Source: Phycisphaerae bacterium (GTDB lineage: Bacteria; Planctomycetota; Phycisphaerae; UBA1845; JAFGLZ01). Taken from it: 64,000 nt of DNA. Under the pieces are notes generated by a model. That model worked only from the letters and a program-made list of their open reading frames with translations, was not told the DNA's origin and made no database searches. The stretch spans positions 21,457-85,456 of the forward strand of contig JAFGLZ010000139.1 in assembly GCA_016927755.1 (NCBI GenBank), given 5' to 3'. The translations under genes and the position numbers were made by a program. Positions 35,536-45,800 of this stretch are shown here, in pieces (position 1 is the first letter of the stretch; the number at the start of each line of letters is the position of its first letter).

Positions 35536-37632
35536 CTAGTCCGCGTCCTGCTGCGCCTGCTTCCGCGACAGTTTCACGCGGCCCTGGTCGTCAATGGCGA
35601 TGACCTTGACCTGGACCTCGTCGCCCAGTTTGACGACGTCCTGGACGTTCTTGACGTACTCGTTGGACAGCTCGCTGATGTGGCAGAGACCGTCCTGACC
35701 CGGGGCGATTTCGATGAAGGCGCCGAAGTCCTTGATGCTGATGACGCGACCGGTATAGATCTTGTCGACCTTGACGTCCTCGGTGATCAGCTCGATCTTC
35801 TCCACGGCGGCCTTAGCACCCTTGGCGTCGGTGCACGAGACCTGGATCGTCCCGTCGTCCTCGATATCGATCGACGCACCGGTCTCGGCCTCGAGAGCAC
35901 GGATACCTCGCCCGCCCGGACCGATCACCTTCCCGATCTTCTCGGGATCGATCTTGATCGTCAGCAGTCGCGGCGCCCACTTGCTGATCTCTTCCCTCGG
36001 CGCTGAGATCGCCCCGAGCATCTCGCGCAGGAGCTTCATCCTCGCTTCGCGGGCGCGTTCGAGGGCCGCGACGATCACTTCCCTGCTGATGCCGCGAATC
36101 TTCAGGTCGAGCTGGACGGCGGTGACGCCGTTCTGCGTGCCGGCCACCTTGAAGTCCATATCGCCGTAATGATCTTCCTCGCCGGCGATGTCCGTGACCA
36201 GCACCCACTTCTCGTCGGTGTGGAACATGCCGACGCTGATACCGGCGACGGGGTCCTTGATGGGCACGCCCGCGTCCATGACGCTGAGCGTTCCGCCGCA
36301 GACGCTGGCCATGCTGCTCGATCCGTTCGACTCGAGGATCTCGCTGACCACGCGAACGGTATAGGGGAACTCTTCAAGACTGGGCATCACGGAGGTCAGG
36401 GCACGTTCGGCAAGGGCTCCGTGTCCGATGTCGCGCCGGCTCGGGCCGCGCGGCATCTTGACCTCGCCCACGGAGAACGACGGGAAGTTGTAGTGCATAT
36501 AGAACCGCTTGTGAAACTCCACGCCGAGATCGTCGACGCGCTGCATGTCCCGCGACGTGCCGAGCGTCGTGCTGACCAGCGCCATGGTCTCACCGCGCGT
36601 GAAGATCGCCGAGCCGTGCGCCCTGGGCAGGACCTCAATTTCGCAACTCAACTCGCGAATCTCGTCGAGGGCCCTGCCGTCCGGGCGTTTGCTCTGATTG
36701 ACGATCAGATCGGTGACGACCTCCTCCTCGATCTTCTCGAGGATATCCATCACGTCGGTCCGCTCATAGGGCAGATCGGTGGCGTCTTCCGGCGCGAACT
36801 CGTCGAGGATTCGATTGCGAAGCTCATGGGTGGCGTTCTGACGCTCGAGCTTCGCGCCTTGCATCGTCTTGACCTTGTAGAACTCGTCGACGGCGGCGGC
36901 CCGGACCTTCTCAATCAGCTCCGTGTTGGGCTCGGGGGCTTGCCAGGGCTTCTCGGGAGCGACCTGATCGGCCAACTCCTTCATCATCGCGCAGATCTGC
37001 TTGACATGCTGGTGGCCGAAATCGATCGCGGCGGCCAATTCGTCTTCCGGAATCTCGCTGGCTCCGATCTCGAGCATGCTGACCTGGTTGACGTCGCCGG
37101 CGATGATCGCGTCGAGGTCGCTGGTCTTGAGTTGCTCCTGAGTCGGGTTGATGATGAACTCGCCATCGATCCGTCCGACGCGGACGGCCCCGGTGGGTTC
37201 TTTGAATGGAATGGGTGACACTAGCAGGCAGGCCGAGGCTCCGTTCATCGCCAGGATGTCCGGATCGTTTTCCTGATCGTACGAATAGCAGAGAATCTGA
37301 ATCAGCAGGTCGTCGCGAAAGCCTTCGGGAAACAGCGGGCGGATCGGGCGGTCGCATAGCCGCATGACGAGGGTCTCTTTGTCCCCAGGCCTGCTCTCTC
37401 GCTTGACGAAACCGCCCGGGAACTTCCCCGCCGCGTACATGCGCTCTCGATAATCGACGGTCAGGGGGAAGAAGTCGATGCCCTTGCGGGGCGTGGTGGA
37501 GACGACCGTGGCCAGAATGAGCGTGTCGCCGTAGCGCACGGTGACGGCCCCTTCGGCCTGCTTGGCAATCTTCCCTGTCTCGATGCACAGCATCCGACCG
37601 CCGATGTTTTTCTCAACCTTGAACGATACCAT
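35536..37632 (-). CDS. pnp: Polynucleotide phosphorylase
   Basis: 698 residues from ATG 37632 ('MVSFKVEKNIGGRMLCIETG'), with GGAG 6 nt upstream; four in-frame upstream codons are not needed. Two RNase PH domains are joined by a helical domain. The second PH domain has 'MPRGPSRRDIGHGALAERAL'. A KH domain ('KIGKVIGPGGRGIRALEAET') and an S1 domain ('YTGRVISIKDFGAFIEIAPG') close the protein. It degrades RNA 3' to 5' with phosphate. It follows rpsO, the classic rpsO-pnp order, with a 167-bp spacer where autoregulation by RNase III and PNPase is known in enterobacteria. Confidence 0.98.
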   Translation of the reverse strand: MVSFKVEKNIGGRMLCIETGKIAKQAEGAVTVRYGDTLILATVVSTTPRKGIDFFPLTVDYRERMYAAGKFPGGFVKRESRPGDKETLVMRLCDRPIRPLFPEGFRDDLLIQILCYSYDQENDPDILAMNGASACLLVSPIPFKEPTGAVRVGRIDGEFIINPTQEQLKTSDLDAIIAGDVNQVSMLEIGASEIPEDELAAAIDFGHQHVKQICAMMKELADQVAPEKPWQAPEPNTELIEKVRAAAVDEFYKVKTMQGAKLERQNATHELRNRILDEFAPEDATDLPYERTDVMDILEKIEEEVVTDLIVNQSKRPDGRALDEIRELSCEIEVLPRAHGSAIFTRGETMALVSTTLGTSRDMQRVDDLGVEFHKRFYMHYNFPSFSVGEVKMPRGPSRRDIGHGALAERALTSVMPSLEEFPYTVRVVSEILESNGSSSMASVCGGTLSVMDAGVPIKDPVAGISVGMFHTDEKWVLVTDIAGEEDHYGDMDFKVAGTQNGVTAVQLDLKIRGISREVIVAALERAREARMKLLREMLGAISAPREEISKWAPRLLTIKIDPEKIGKVIGPGGRGIRALEAETGASIDIEDDGTIQVSCTDAKGAKAAVEKIELITEDVKVDKIYTGRVISIKDFGAFIEIAPGQDGLCHISELSNEYVKNVQDVVKLGDEVQVKVIAIDDQGRVKLSRKQAQQDAD

Positions 37633-37799
37633 GAGCAACTCCATTCATGTGCGGATACGGGTCTGCAGCGACTGGCATGGAAGACCGCCATCGACTGGTA
37701 GGTCGGACTGCACCGACTGAGTGTGGGAATGCCGGGAAATGCCGAACGTCGGCACGGTAAGGACGGTCCGTGCGGACACTGACGCCGTTCGGGCCGCGG

Positions 37800-38069
37800 C
37801 TATTTCCGCAGCCCCAGCCTTGCGATAACGTTCTGGTATCTTTCCTGATCGGTCTTGGTCAGATACTTCAGCAAGGCCGAACGCTTGCCGACCATCTTCA
37901 ACAAGCCCCGGCGGGAAGAATGGTCCTTCTTGTGCGTCTTGAGGTGTTCGGTCAGGTGTTGAATGCGCTCGGTCAGCAGCGCAATCTGGACTTCGGCCGA
38001 ACCCGTGTCGCCGTCGTGGCGAGCAAACTCACCGACAATCTCCGTCTTCCGTTCATCCGTTATCGACAT
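37800..38069 (-). CDS. rpsO: 30S ribosomal protein S15
   Basis: 89 residues from ATG 38069 ('MSITDERKTEIVGEFARHDG'), the standard S15 length; a TTG three codons upstream is less likely. It has the conserved 'DTGSAEVQIALLTERIQHLT', 'HKKDHSSRRGLLKMVGKRSA' and 'LLKYLTKTDQERY' segments. S15 binds the central domain of 16S rRNA early in 30S assembly. It is followed by pnp on the same strand. Confidence 0.98.
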   Translation of the reverse strand: MSITDERKTEIVGEFARHDGDTGSAEVQIALLTERIQHLTEHLKTHKKDHSSRRGLLKMVGKRSALLKYLTKTDQERYQNVIARLGLRK

Positions 38070-38245
38070 TCGAGACAACCACCCAACCTGCCGACCGATC
38101 TGGGTCGACCGACCATATGAATTGGAAAACCGCTGCTACCGAAACCCGATCCTTAACTCATTCCTACATTCGCCAGTTCACTTTCAGACCATACCATACC
38201 CCACGGGACCTGGCGGATCAACACCTTTTCGCCGAACGAGCGGGT

Positions 38246-38638
38246 CTAGCCCTGCGATCCCAGCAAGTTCTCCACGGCCGTGATGAGTCGTTCCATCCGG
38301 AAAGGCTTGTTGAGGTAGTCGTCGACGCCCAGACTACGCGCGTAGACTTCGTGTCTCTTGCCCGCATTGCCCGTGACCACGACGACGTACGGACGGGAAC
38401 CGGCCTTGCGAGTCGGTTTGATCCCGTTGAGGACCAGGAATCCGCTCCGCTTGGGCAAGCCCATGTCCAGGACAACAAGGTCCGGGTCGTGGGCCTCGCA
38501 GACCGTGATGGCCTGATTGCCGTCTGTGGCCGTTGCGACCTCCGCCCCCGTCTCGCTCAACGTAGCCTCCATGGCCGCAAGGATGTCCGCATCATCGTCC
38601 ACGATGAGGATTCGCTTCCCTTCGAGTGACACTGCCAC
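38246..38638 (-). CDS. Single-domain response regulator receiver
   Basis: 130 residues from GTG 38638, which has AAGGAG 6 nt upstream; the TTG at 38653 is weaker. It is a complete CheY-like domain: acidic pair 'ILIVDDDADI', phospho-acceptor Asp in 'LVVLDMGLPKRSG', Thr in 'VVVVTGNAGK' and Lys in 'YLNKPF'. There is no output domain, so it must signal by protein contact, for example in a phosphorelay. It is divergent from groEL1 and upstream of rpsO on the same strand. Confidence 0.9.
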   Translation of the reverse strand: MAVSLEGKRILIVDDDADILAAMEATLSETGAEVATATDGNQAITVCEAHDPDLVVLDMGLPKRSGFLVLNGIKPTRKAGSRPYVVVVTGNAGKRHEVYARSLGVDDYLNKPFRMERLITAVENLLGSQG

Positions 38639-38856
38639 ATCTGTCTCCTTCAAGACTGGACACTCTCAGGCTAGAGTCTATCGACCGAGAGGTCCTCAGG
38701 CAAGTAGATAGTCCGCCAGCGATGAATCCGCCGGCAGTAGACCTGTCTGAACCAAGATCAGATCCACTTCGGCAGGAGGAGGCTGGACGAGCGGGTTCCG
38801 CTGTCATTATGGCACTGGCTTGTTCCTCTCGGGCTGGGCTCCTGCCGATGTGGCAG

Positions 38857-38873
38857 CGTCCCTTTGAGGGACG
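38857..38873. promoter_or_regulatory. Perfect dyad, candidate enhancer-binding site
   Basis: CGTCCCT-TTG-AGGGACG: 7-bp arms around 3 nt, centred near -107 from the predicted sigma-54 start, the usual position of an upstream activator site. Confidence 0.45.
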
Positions 38874-38945
38874 GCCAGAGACAGAGCTAAGCTCAACCGC
38901 CTATAGGATCGACAGTTAGTGGCGACTCTCTTCGACTGGGGATCG

Positions 38946-38961
38946 TGGCACGGATGTTGCA
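38946..38961 (+). promoter_or_regulatory. Sigma-54 (RpoN) promoter of groEL1
   Basis: TGGCACG (38946-38952), 4 bp, TTGCA (38957-38961): a full match to the -24/-12 consensus TGGCACG-N4-TTGCW. Predicted +1 near 38972, giving a leader of about 104 nt before the groEL1 ATG. Confidence 0.75.
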
Positions 38962-39075
38962 GCCTTAGAGATCGGCAGAAGGAACATTCCCCGTCCCGGC
39001 GCGATTGATGGGGAGTGAAGGCAGGGTTTCACGAATTGCACTACTAAAGGTCGAGATTTCGAGAAGGAGTCATCG

Positions 39076-40758
<1,683 letters not shown>

Positions 40759-40840
40759 GACCTGCCCTGCAAGCGAGTCAACACAAACGGATACCACGTA
40801 GCCCGCGCGTGCGGGGTGATATTCCTGGGAGACGATGAAG

Positions 40841-41152
40841 ATGGCAAAGGGTAAGAAGAAGATCGAGATCAGGCCGCTTGATGATCGCGTCCTTGTGGAG
40901 CAGTGCGAGGCGGAGGAGCGGACGGCCGGCGGGATCGTCCTGCCTGACACGGCCAAGGAGAAACCCCAGCGGGGCATCATCCGCGCGGTCGGCCCGGGCA
41001 AACTGCTTGACAGCGGCGAGCGTGGTGCGTTGTCGGTCAAGGTCGGTAACGAGGTTTTCTACGGCAAGTATGCCGGCAGCGAGGTCGAGATCGACGGCGA
41101 GACGATGCAGATCATGCGGGAGAGCGACATCCTGGCCGTCATCGAGAAATAG
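40841..41152 (+). CDS. groES: Co-chaperonin GroES
   Basis: 103 residues from ATG 40841, with GGGAG 9 nt upstream; the ATG at 40835 lies too close to that site. Conserved 'IRPLDDRVLVEQCEAEERTA' with the mobile loop 'GGIVLPDTAKEKPQRG' and the 'ESDILAVIE' end. GroES caps the GroEL ring. It lies between two groEL genes and may serve both. Unusually basic start 'KKKIEI'. Confidence 0.97.
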   Translation: MAKGKKKIEIRPLDDRVLVEQCEAEERTAGGIVLPDTAKEKPQRGIIRAVGPGKLLDSGERGALSVKVGNEVFYGKYAGSEVEIDGETMQIMRESDILAVIEK

Positions 41153-41256
41153 CCGCGAGGCGACCCTCATCCGGCGCCGGAGCCGAGAGAGCCGGGCGCG
41201 TTGAGCGGAGTTGCCGACCGGGCAGCCAGGCACGCAAGGCACAAAGGGAGCGACGC

Positions 41257-42870
41257 ATGCCATCCAAACAGATGCTATTCGAACAAGAGGCTCGTCAGGG
41301 GATTCTGGCGGGCTTGGAGAAGCTGGCGGCCACCGTCAAGGTGACGATGGGGCCGACCGGCAGGAACGTCATTCTTCAGAAGTCGTTCGGGTCGCCCAGG
41401 GTGACCAAGGACGGGGTGACGGTAAGCAAGGAGGTCGAGCTGCCGCAGCCGTTCGAGAACATGGGCGCCAAGCTCGTCAACGAGGTCGCCAGCAAGACGT
41501 CGGACATCGCCGGGGACGGTACGACGACGGCGGTCGTCCTGGCCGAGACGATCTATCGGGAGGGGCTCAAGGCCATTACGGCGGGAGCGAACCCGATGGC
41601 GGTGAAGCGCGGCATCGACCTGGCGGTCGGGGCCGTTATCGAGGCCCTGGCCAAGCAGGCCACGCCGATCAAGGGCAAGGACGACATCGCCAAGGTTGCC
41701 ACCGTTAGCGCCAACGGCGACGAGACCGTGGGACGGATTCTGTCCGACGCCTTCGAGAAGGTCGGCAAGGACGGCGTTATCGAGATCGAAGAGGGCAAGA
41801 GCCTCGAGACGGAGTGGGAGCACGTCGAGGGAATGCAGTTCGACAAGGGCTACATCTCCCCGTACTTCTTCACCAATCGCTCGACGCTGGAGTCCGAGCT
41901 CGAGGAGCCCTACATCCTGATCCACGAGAAGAAGATCAGCAACGCCAGGGAGCTGATCCCCCTGCTGGAGAAGATCGTCACCGGGGGCAAGCCGCTGCTG
42001 ATCATCGCCGAAGACGTCGAGGCTGAAGCCCTCGCGGTGCTCGTGATGAACCACCTTCAGGGCGGTCTGCGAACCTGCGCCGTCAAGGCACCGGGCTTCG
42101 GCGACCGTCGGAAGGCCATTCTGGGCGACATCGCGACGGTCACGGGCGCCACGGTGATCAGCGAGGACCTGGGCATCAAGCTCGAGAAGGTCGAGTTGGG
42201 CCACATGGGTCGCGCCAAGCGGGTCGTCGTGGATAAGGACTACACGACGATCGTCGAGGGCGCCGGCAAGAAGGGTGACATCACTCAGCGAATCGACCAG
42301 ATTCGCGGCCAGATCGCCAAGACCACCAGCGACTACGACCGCGAGAAACTCCAGGAGCGCCTGGCGAAACTGACGGGCGGCGTGGCGGTGATCAACGTGG
42401 GCGGCGCCACCGAGGTGCAGGTGAAAGAGCGTAAGGATCTGGTCGAGGATGCGTTCCACACGACCCGGGCCGCCGTTGAAGAGGGCGTCGTTCCGGGCGG
42501 TGGAGTGGCACTGCTAAGTACGTCCGATGCCGTCGCTGGCGCCAGGAACAAGGCCAAGGGCGACGAGAAGATCGGCGTGGATATTATCGCCCGGGCGATC
42601 GAGGCCCCGGCTCGCCAGATCGCTGAGAACGCCGGCGTCGACGGCGGCGTCGCGGTGGCGAAGATCCGCAAGAAGGGCGGGAAGTTCGGCTTCGACGGAC
42701 GGACCGGTGAGATCGTGGACATGGTCAAGGCGGGCATCATCGACGCGGCCAAGGTGACGCGCTCGGCTCTGCAGAACGCCGCGAGCATCTCGGGCGTGAT
42801 GCTGACCACCGACGTCCTGGTCACCGAACTCAAGGACAAAGAGGAGGAAGTGGCCGGCAGTGTCCGCTAG
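41257..42870 (+). CDS. groEL: Chaperonin GroEL, paralogue 2 (no GGM tail)
   Basis: 537 residues with all core motifs: 'GPTGRNVILQKSFGSPRVTK', 'AGDGTTTAVVLAETIYREGL', 'YDREKLQERLAKLTGGVAVI', 'EEGVVPGGGVALLS'. It differs from paralogue 1 along its length and ends in a charged 'ELKDKEEEVAGSVR' instead of the Gly-Met tail. Loss of the tail in a second GroEL is usually linked to specialised clients. GGGAG lies 6 nt before the ATG. It ends the groEL-groES-groEL unit, closed by a strong terminator. Confidence 0.96.
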   Translation: MPSKQMLFEQEARQGILAGLEKLAATVKVTMGPTGRNVILQKSFGSPRVTKDGVTVSKEVELPQPFENMGAKLVNEVASKTSDIAGDGTTTAVVLAETIYREGLKAITAGANPMAVKRGIDLAVGAVIEALAKQATPIKGKDDIAKVATVSANGDETVGRILSDAFEKVGKDGVIEIEEGKSLETEWEHVEGMQFDKGYISPYFFTNRSTLESELEEPYILIHEKKISNARELIPLLEKIVTGGKPLLIIAEDVEAEALAVLVMNHLQGGLRTCAVKAPGFGDRRKAILGDIATVTGATVISEDLGIKLEKVELGHMGRAKRVVVDKDYTTIVEGAGKKGDITQRIDQIRGQIAKTTSDYDREKLQERLAKLTGGVAVINVGGATEVQVKERKDLVEDAFHTTRAAVEEGVVPGGGVALLSTSDAVAGARNKAKGDEKIGVDIIARAIEAPARQIAENAGVDGGVAVAKIRKKGGKFGFDGRTGEIVDMVKAGIIDAAKVTRSALQNAASISGVMLTTDVLVTELKDKEEEVAGSVR

Positions 42871-42952
42871 ATCAAGGCATCGTTCGTTGGCCAGGTCGAG
42901 CCAGGTCGAGACGACCGCGTCAACCGGGCTGCCTTGCGACGGATTGCTATTC

Positions 42953-42984
42953 AAAGGGGCGGACGCCGGCGTCCGCCCCTTTTT
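42953..42984 (+). terminator. Rho-independent terminator after groEL2
   Basis: A 30-bp perfect palindrome, AAAGGGGCGGACGCC then its reverse complement, followed by more T (five in all). It separates the chaperonin unit from dnaJ. Confidence 0.92.
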
Positions 42985-43083
42985 GACGACAGTGAGTCGG
43001 GACCTCCGGGACCGAACGGCTCGACCTGAACTGGATGCTTATCGCGTCAGCCACAGGTTGGCCAGCGCGGTGTGACTCGAGCA

Positions 43084-44241
43084 ATGCCCGTGGCAGCGAA
43101 ACGCGATTACTACGAAATCCTCGGGGTGTCCCGAGACGCGTCCGAAGACGAGATCAAGCGGGCGTACCGAAAGGCCGCGCTCAAGTGGCATCCGGACCGG
43201 AACAAGGGCAATGCCGAGGCCGAGGCCAAGTTCAAGGAATCGGCCGAGGCCTATGAGGTTCTGAGCGATTCGGACAAGCGGAGGCGCTACGATCAGTTTG
43301 GACACGCGGGCCTCGACGCCGCGGGCATGCACGATTTCAGCCACATGGACGTGGGTGACATCTTCGGCATGTTCGAGGAGATCCTCGGCGGCGGGATATT
43401 CGGCGGCGGGAGGGGCCGGCGCCGGAGCCGCGGATACGACCTCGAGGCGAACGTCGAGATTTCGCTCAAGGAAACCGCCGAGGGCACCGAGCGAACGCTC
43501 GAGTTCCAGCGCAACGACGTCTGCGATGCCTGCAACGGCAGCGGCGCCGAGACGGGCACGAAGATGATCACGTGCTCCACCTGCGGCGGGTACGGCCAGG
43601 TGGAGCGGACGGGCGGGCTGGGCGGGCTCTTCGGGCGCGTCGTGCAGGTCTGTCCGCACTGCCACGGACGCGGCTCGATTCCGCAGACGAACTGCCGGAC
43701 GTGCCGGGGTAAGGGGCGACGTCCCGTCAGTCGAACCGTGGCCTTCAAGATTCCCGCGGGCATCGAGGCCGGTCAGGCCATTCGGATTCGGGGCGAGGGC
43801 GAGCCAGGTGAGGACGCGATGCTGCGAGGCGATTTGCACGTGTACGTGCAGATCAAGCAGCACCCGTTCTTCGAGCGACACGGGCGGGACCTCCTGTGCA
43901 AGCTGCCTATCAGCTTCACGCAGGCCGCTCTCGGAGCGTCCGTGGATGTGCCCACGCTCTCGGGCAAGGCGGAGGCCAAGATCCCACCGGGAACCCAGTT
44001 CGGCCAGATCTTTCGCCTGTCCGGTCAGGGGTTGCCGGACCTGCGAACCGGGCGGCGAGGGGACGAGCTGGTCCAGGTGTTGGTGGAGATCCCGAAGCGA
44101 TTGAGCAAGCGACAGTCGGAGCTGCTCAGGGAGTTTGCCGAGACCGAAGACAAGACCGTCCTTCCGGAAACGAAGGGATGGGTCGAGAAGCTCGTGGAGT
44201 TCTTCGCCGGGGAAGAGGAAGAGCCGAAGAGCAAGAGCTAG
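43084..44241 (+). CDS. dnaJ: Chaperone DnaJ
   Basis: 385 residues from ATG 43084 (a GTG at 43072 is an alternative). The J domain has 'DYYEILGVSRDASEDEIKRA' and the HPD motif in 'LKWHPDRNKGN'. A Gly-rich segment follows ('GGGIFGGGRGRRR'), then four CxxCxGxG-type zinc repeats: 'CDACNGSGAE', 'CSTCGGYGQ', 'CPHCHGRGS', 'CRTCRGKGR'. The C-terminal beta domains complete a type I DnaJ. It delivers clients to DnaK, which is not in this window. It is followed 24 bp later by grpE. There is no clear ribosome-binding site. Confidence 0.97.
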   Translation: MPVAAKRDYYEILGVSRDASEDEIKRAYRKAALKWHPDRNKGNAEAEAKFKESAEAYEVLSDSDKRRRYDQFGHAGLDAAGMHDFSHMDVGDIFGMFEEILGGGIFGGGRGRRRSRGYDLEANVEISLKETAEGTERTLEFQRNDVCDACNGSGAETGTKMITCSTCGGYGQVERTGGLGGLFGRVVQVCPHCHGRGSIPQTNCRTCRGKGRRPVSRTVAFKIPAGIEAGQAIRIRGEGEPGEDAMLRGDLHVYVQIKQHPFFERHGRDLLCKLPISFTQAALGASVDVPTLSGKAEAKIPPGTQFGQIFRLSGQGLPDLRTGRRGDELVQVLVEIPKRLSKRQSELLREFAETEDKTVLPETKGWVEKLVEFFAGEEEEPKSKS

Positions 44242-44265
44242 CAACCACTCGGGTTGGGTGTATCC

Positions 44266-44916
44266 ATGAAGCGAAAGGAAGACAAGAAGAAGATCCACAT
44301 CGCCACGCCGGACGAGGTCTCTCAGTTCGCCGAGGAGGTGTCCGACGAGGGCCAATCGCCCGAGCCGACGGACCCGGCCGAGAACCCGTCGTCGAATGGA
44401 GAAACAGAATCGGCGGCGAACGAATCGGCGCCGTCGGAGCCGGAGACGGATCTCCAACGGACTGAGCGCGAGCGGGACGAGTTTCGGGACAAGTGGCTTC
44501 GGGCCCAGGCGGAGGCACAGAACCAGGCCCGGCGGCTTCGAGCGGATCGCGAGGAGGCGGTCCGGTACGCGATCCGCAACTTCGCCCGATCGCTGCTGAA
44601 CGTCGTCGACGATATGGAGCGGTCCATGGAGGCCGCCCAAGCCGCCGGGGAGTCGGACGAGGGCAAGCCTCTCGCCGAGGGCGTGCGAATCGTGTACGAT
44701 CATCTGCTCAAGGTATTGAGCGATCATCACGTGGAGCGCATCGAGTCCGTCGGCCAACCCTTCGACCCGACCTGCCACGAGGCGATGATGCAGCAGCCGT
44801 CCGCCGACTGCCCGAGCGGCACGGTTCTTCTGGAAGTCCAGAGGGGGTACCGTCTGCACGAGCGTGTGCTCCGCCCCGCTCGGGTGATCATCTCGTCCGG
44901 GCCACCGAATGCCTAG
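44266..44916 (+). CDS. grpE: Nucleotide exchange factor GrpE
   Basis: 216 residues from ATG 44266. An acidic disordered N-terminus of about 60 residues is followed by the long dimerising helix ('RERDEFRDKWLRAQAEAQNQ') and the beta-rich DnaK-binding head ('GQPFDPTCHEAMMQQPSADC', 'VLLEVQRGYRLHERVLRPAR'). It releases ADP from DnaK. It is in operon with dnaJ, in the order dnaJ-grpE. The N-terminus is longer than in E. coli GrpE but within family range. Confidence 0.95.
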   Translation: MKRKEDKKKIHIATPDEVSQFAEEVSDEGQSPEPTDPAENPSSNGETESAANESAPSEPETDLQRTERERDEFRDKWLRAQAEAQNQARRLRADREEAVRYAIRNFARSLLNVVDDMERSMEAAQAAGESDEGKPLAEGVRIVYDHLLKVLSDHHVERIESVGQPFDPTCHEAMMQQPSADCPSGTVLLEVQRGYRLHERVLRPARVIISSGPPNA

Positions 44917-44978
44917 CACGCGGACCCGGGCGGCCGGGAGTAGGGAAGGAAGAGATCGGCGACAGCAAGGAGTGACCA

Positions 44979-45299
44979 ATGCCGACGTATGAATACGAGT
45001 GCGGGGCCTGCGGACATTCTTTCGAGAAGTTCCAGTCAATTACGGCCAGGCCGCTACGGAAGTGCCCCGAGTGCGGTAAGAGCAAACTGCAGCGTCTGAT
45101 CGGCTCCGGCGCCGGGATCATCTTCCGCGGGTCGGGGTTCTACGAAACGGACTACCGCAGCGCCGAGTACAAGAAGGCCGCCAAGGCGGAGAAGGAATCT
45201 TCCTCCGGGACGGACAGCAAGAAGTCCGAGGGGGGCAAGTCCGAGAAGAAGACAGAGACGAAGAAGCAGGCAAGCAAGGACGACAAGGCCGTCGCGTAG
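44979..45299 (+). CDS. FmdB-family zinc ribbon protein
   Basis: 106 residues. The start 'MPTYEYECGACGHSFEKFQS' and second knuckle 'LRKCPECGKSKLQRLIGSGA' give the CxxC...CxxC ribbon of the FmdB-type regulatory family, followed by 'FRGSGFYETDY'. A Lys/Ser/Glu-rich disordered tail ends it. AAGGAG precedes the ATG. It is in the dnaJ-grpE transcription unit, where it may act in stress control or nucleic-acid binding; the function is unproven. Confidence 0.85.
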   Translation: MPTYEYECGACGHSFEKFQSITARPLRKCPECGKSKLQRLIGSGAGIIFRGSGFYETDYRSAEYKKAAKAEKESSSGTDSKKSEGGKSEKKTETKKQASKDDKAVA

Positions 45300-45359
45300 A
45301 CCACCGGCGGCCCGCAAGCCGCCGGCTCCGCACGGCTGCAGATACGCCGAAACCGTACG

Positions 45360-45584
45360 ATGGGTTCCTCGCGATGTCCCACCTGTGGTAAGCCGGTCGC
45401 CAAGTCCGGGCCCGACCGGCCCAAGTCGTATCCGTTTTGCAGCGACCGGTGCAAGCTCGTCGACCTGGGCAAGTGGTTCGACGAGGAATACCGCATCCCC
45501 GCGCCGATCGAGTCCCCAGAACAGGTGGAGGAGCTGCTCCGAGAGGAAGAGGAGCGGTTGGACGCCGAGTCGGCCGGCGAGTGA
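45360..45584 (+). CDS. yacG: DNA gyrase inhibitor YacG
   Basis: 74 residues. The zinc site 'RCPTCGKPVAKSG' with 'YPFCSDRCKLVDLGKWFDEE' gives Cx2C...Cx3C, the YacG signature. A Glu-rich tail follows. In E. coli YacG binds GyrB and inhibits its DNA binding. It is the last gene of the chaperone-linked run, 60 bp after the zinc ribbon gene, and has no obvious ribosome-binding site. Confidence 0.9.
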   Translation: MGSSRCPTCGKPVAKSGPDRPKSYPFCSDRCKLVDLGKWFDEEYRIPAPIESPEQVEELLREEEERLDAESAGE

Positions 45585-45800
45585 TGCCGCGCCCTTTGTA
45601 CGAAGCCCCACAGTGCCACCTCGCCGCGGGGAGTTGATCGGTGTCCGCAGTAGCAGGTCCGCAAGCAGGGATGGCCCGTCTTGGTCCGTGTGAAGACCCA
45701 GCGTGATCAACAGGGGTTCGACGCGCCCCCCGCACACCGCGGGGCCAGGCCCACGCCTACGAACCGCATATCAAGACATGTGAAACCGTCCACATCGCGG

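Larger units (their letters stand above)
38639..39075. other. Regulatory region upstream of groEL1
   Basis: 437 bp with no credible gene. It holds a sigma-54 promoter (38946-38961), a perfect dyad 107 bp before its predicted start (38857-38873), and possible further control sites. A TGGCAC-like half site near 38814 lacks a correctly spaced -12 element. No CIRCE element was seen. Confidence 0.6.

Noticed and set aside
38811..38830. Second sigma-54-like site (TGGCACT...CTTGTT)
   Set aside because: The spacing between the -24 and -12 elements is one base short and the -12 element is not TTGC.
38639..39075. CIRCE element before groEL1
   Set aside because: No TTAGCACTC-N9-GAGTGCTAA or close variant is present.
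43039..45039. 666-codon minus-strand frame opposite dnaJ and grpE
   Set aside because: Shadow of two certain genes; no recognisable domain.
45585..45800. tRNA-like sequence in the spacer after yacG
   Set aside because: No cloverleaf, anticodon stem or T-loop motif could be formed.
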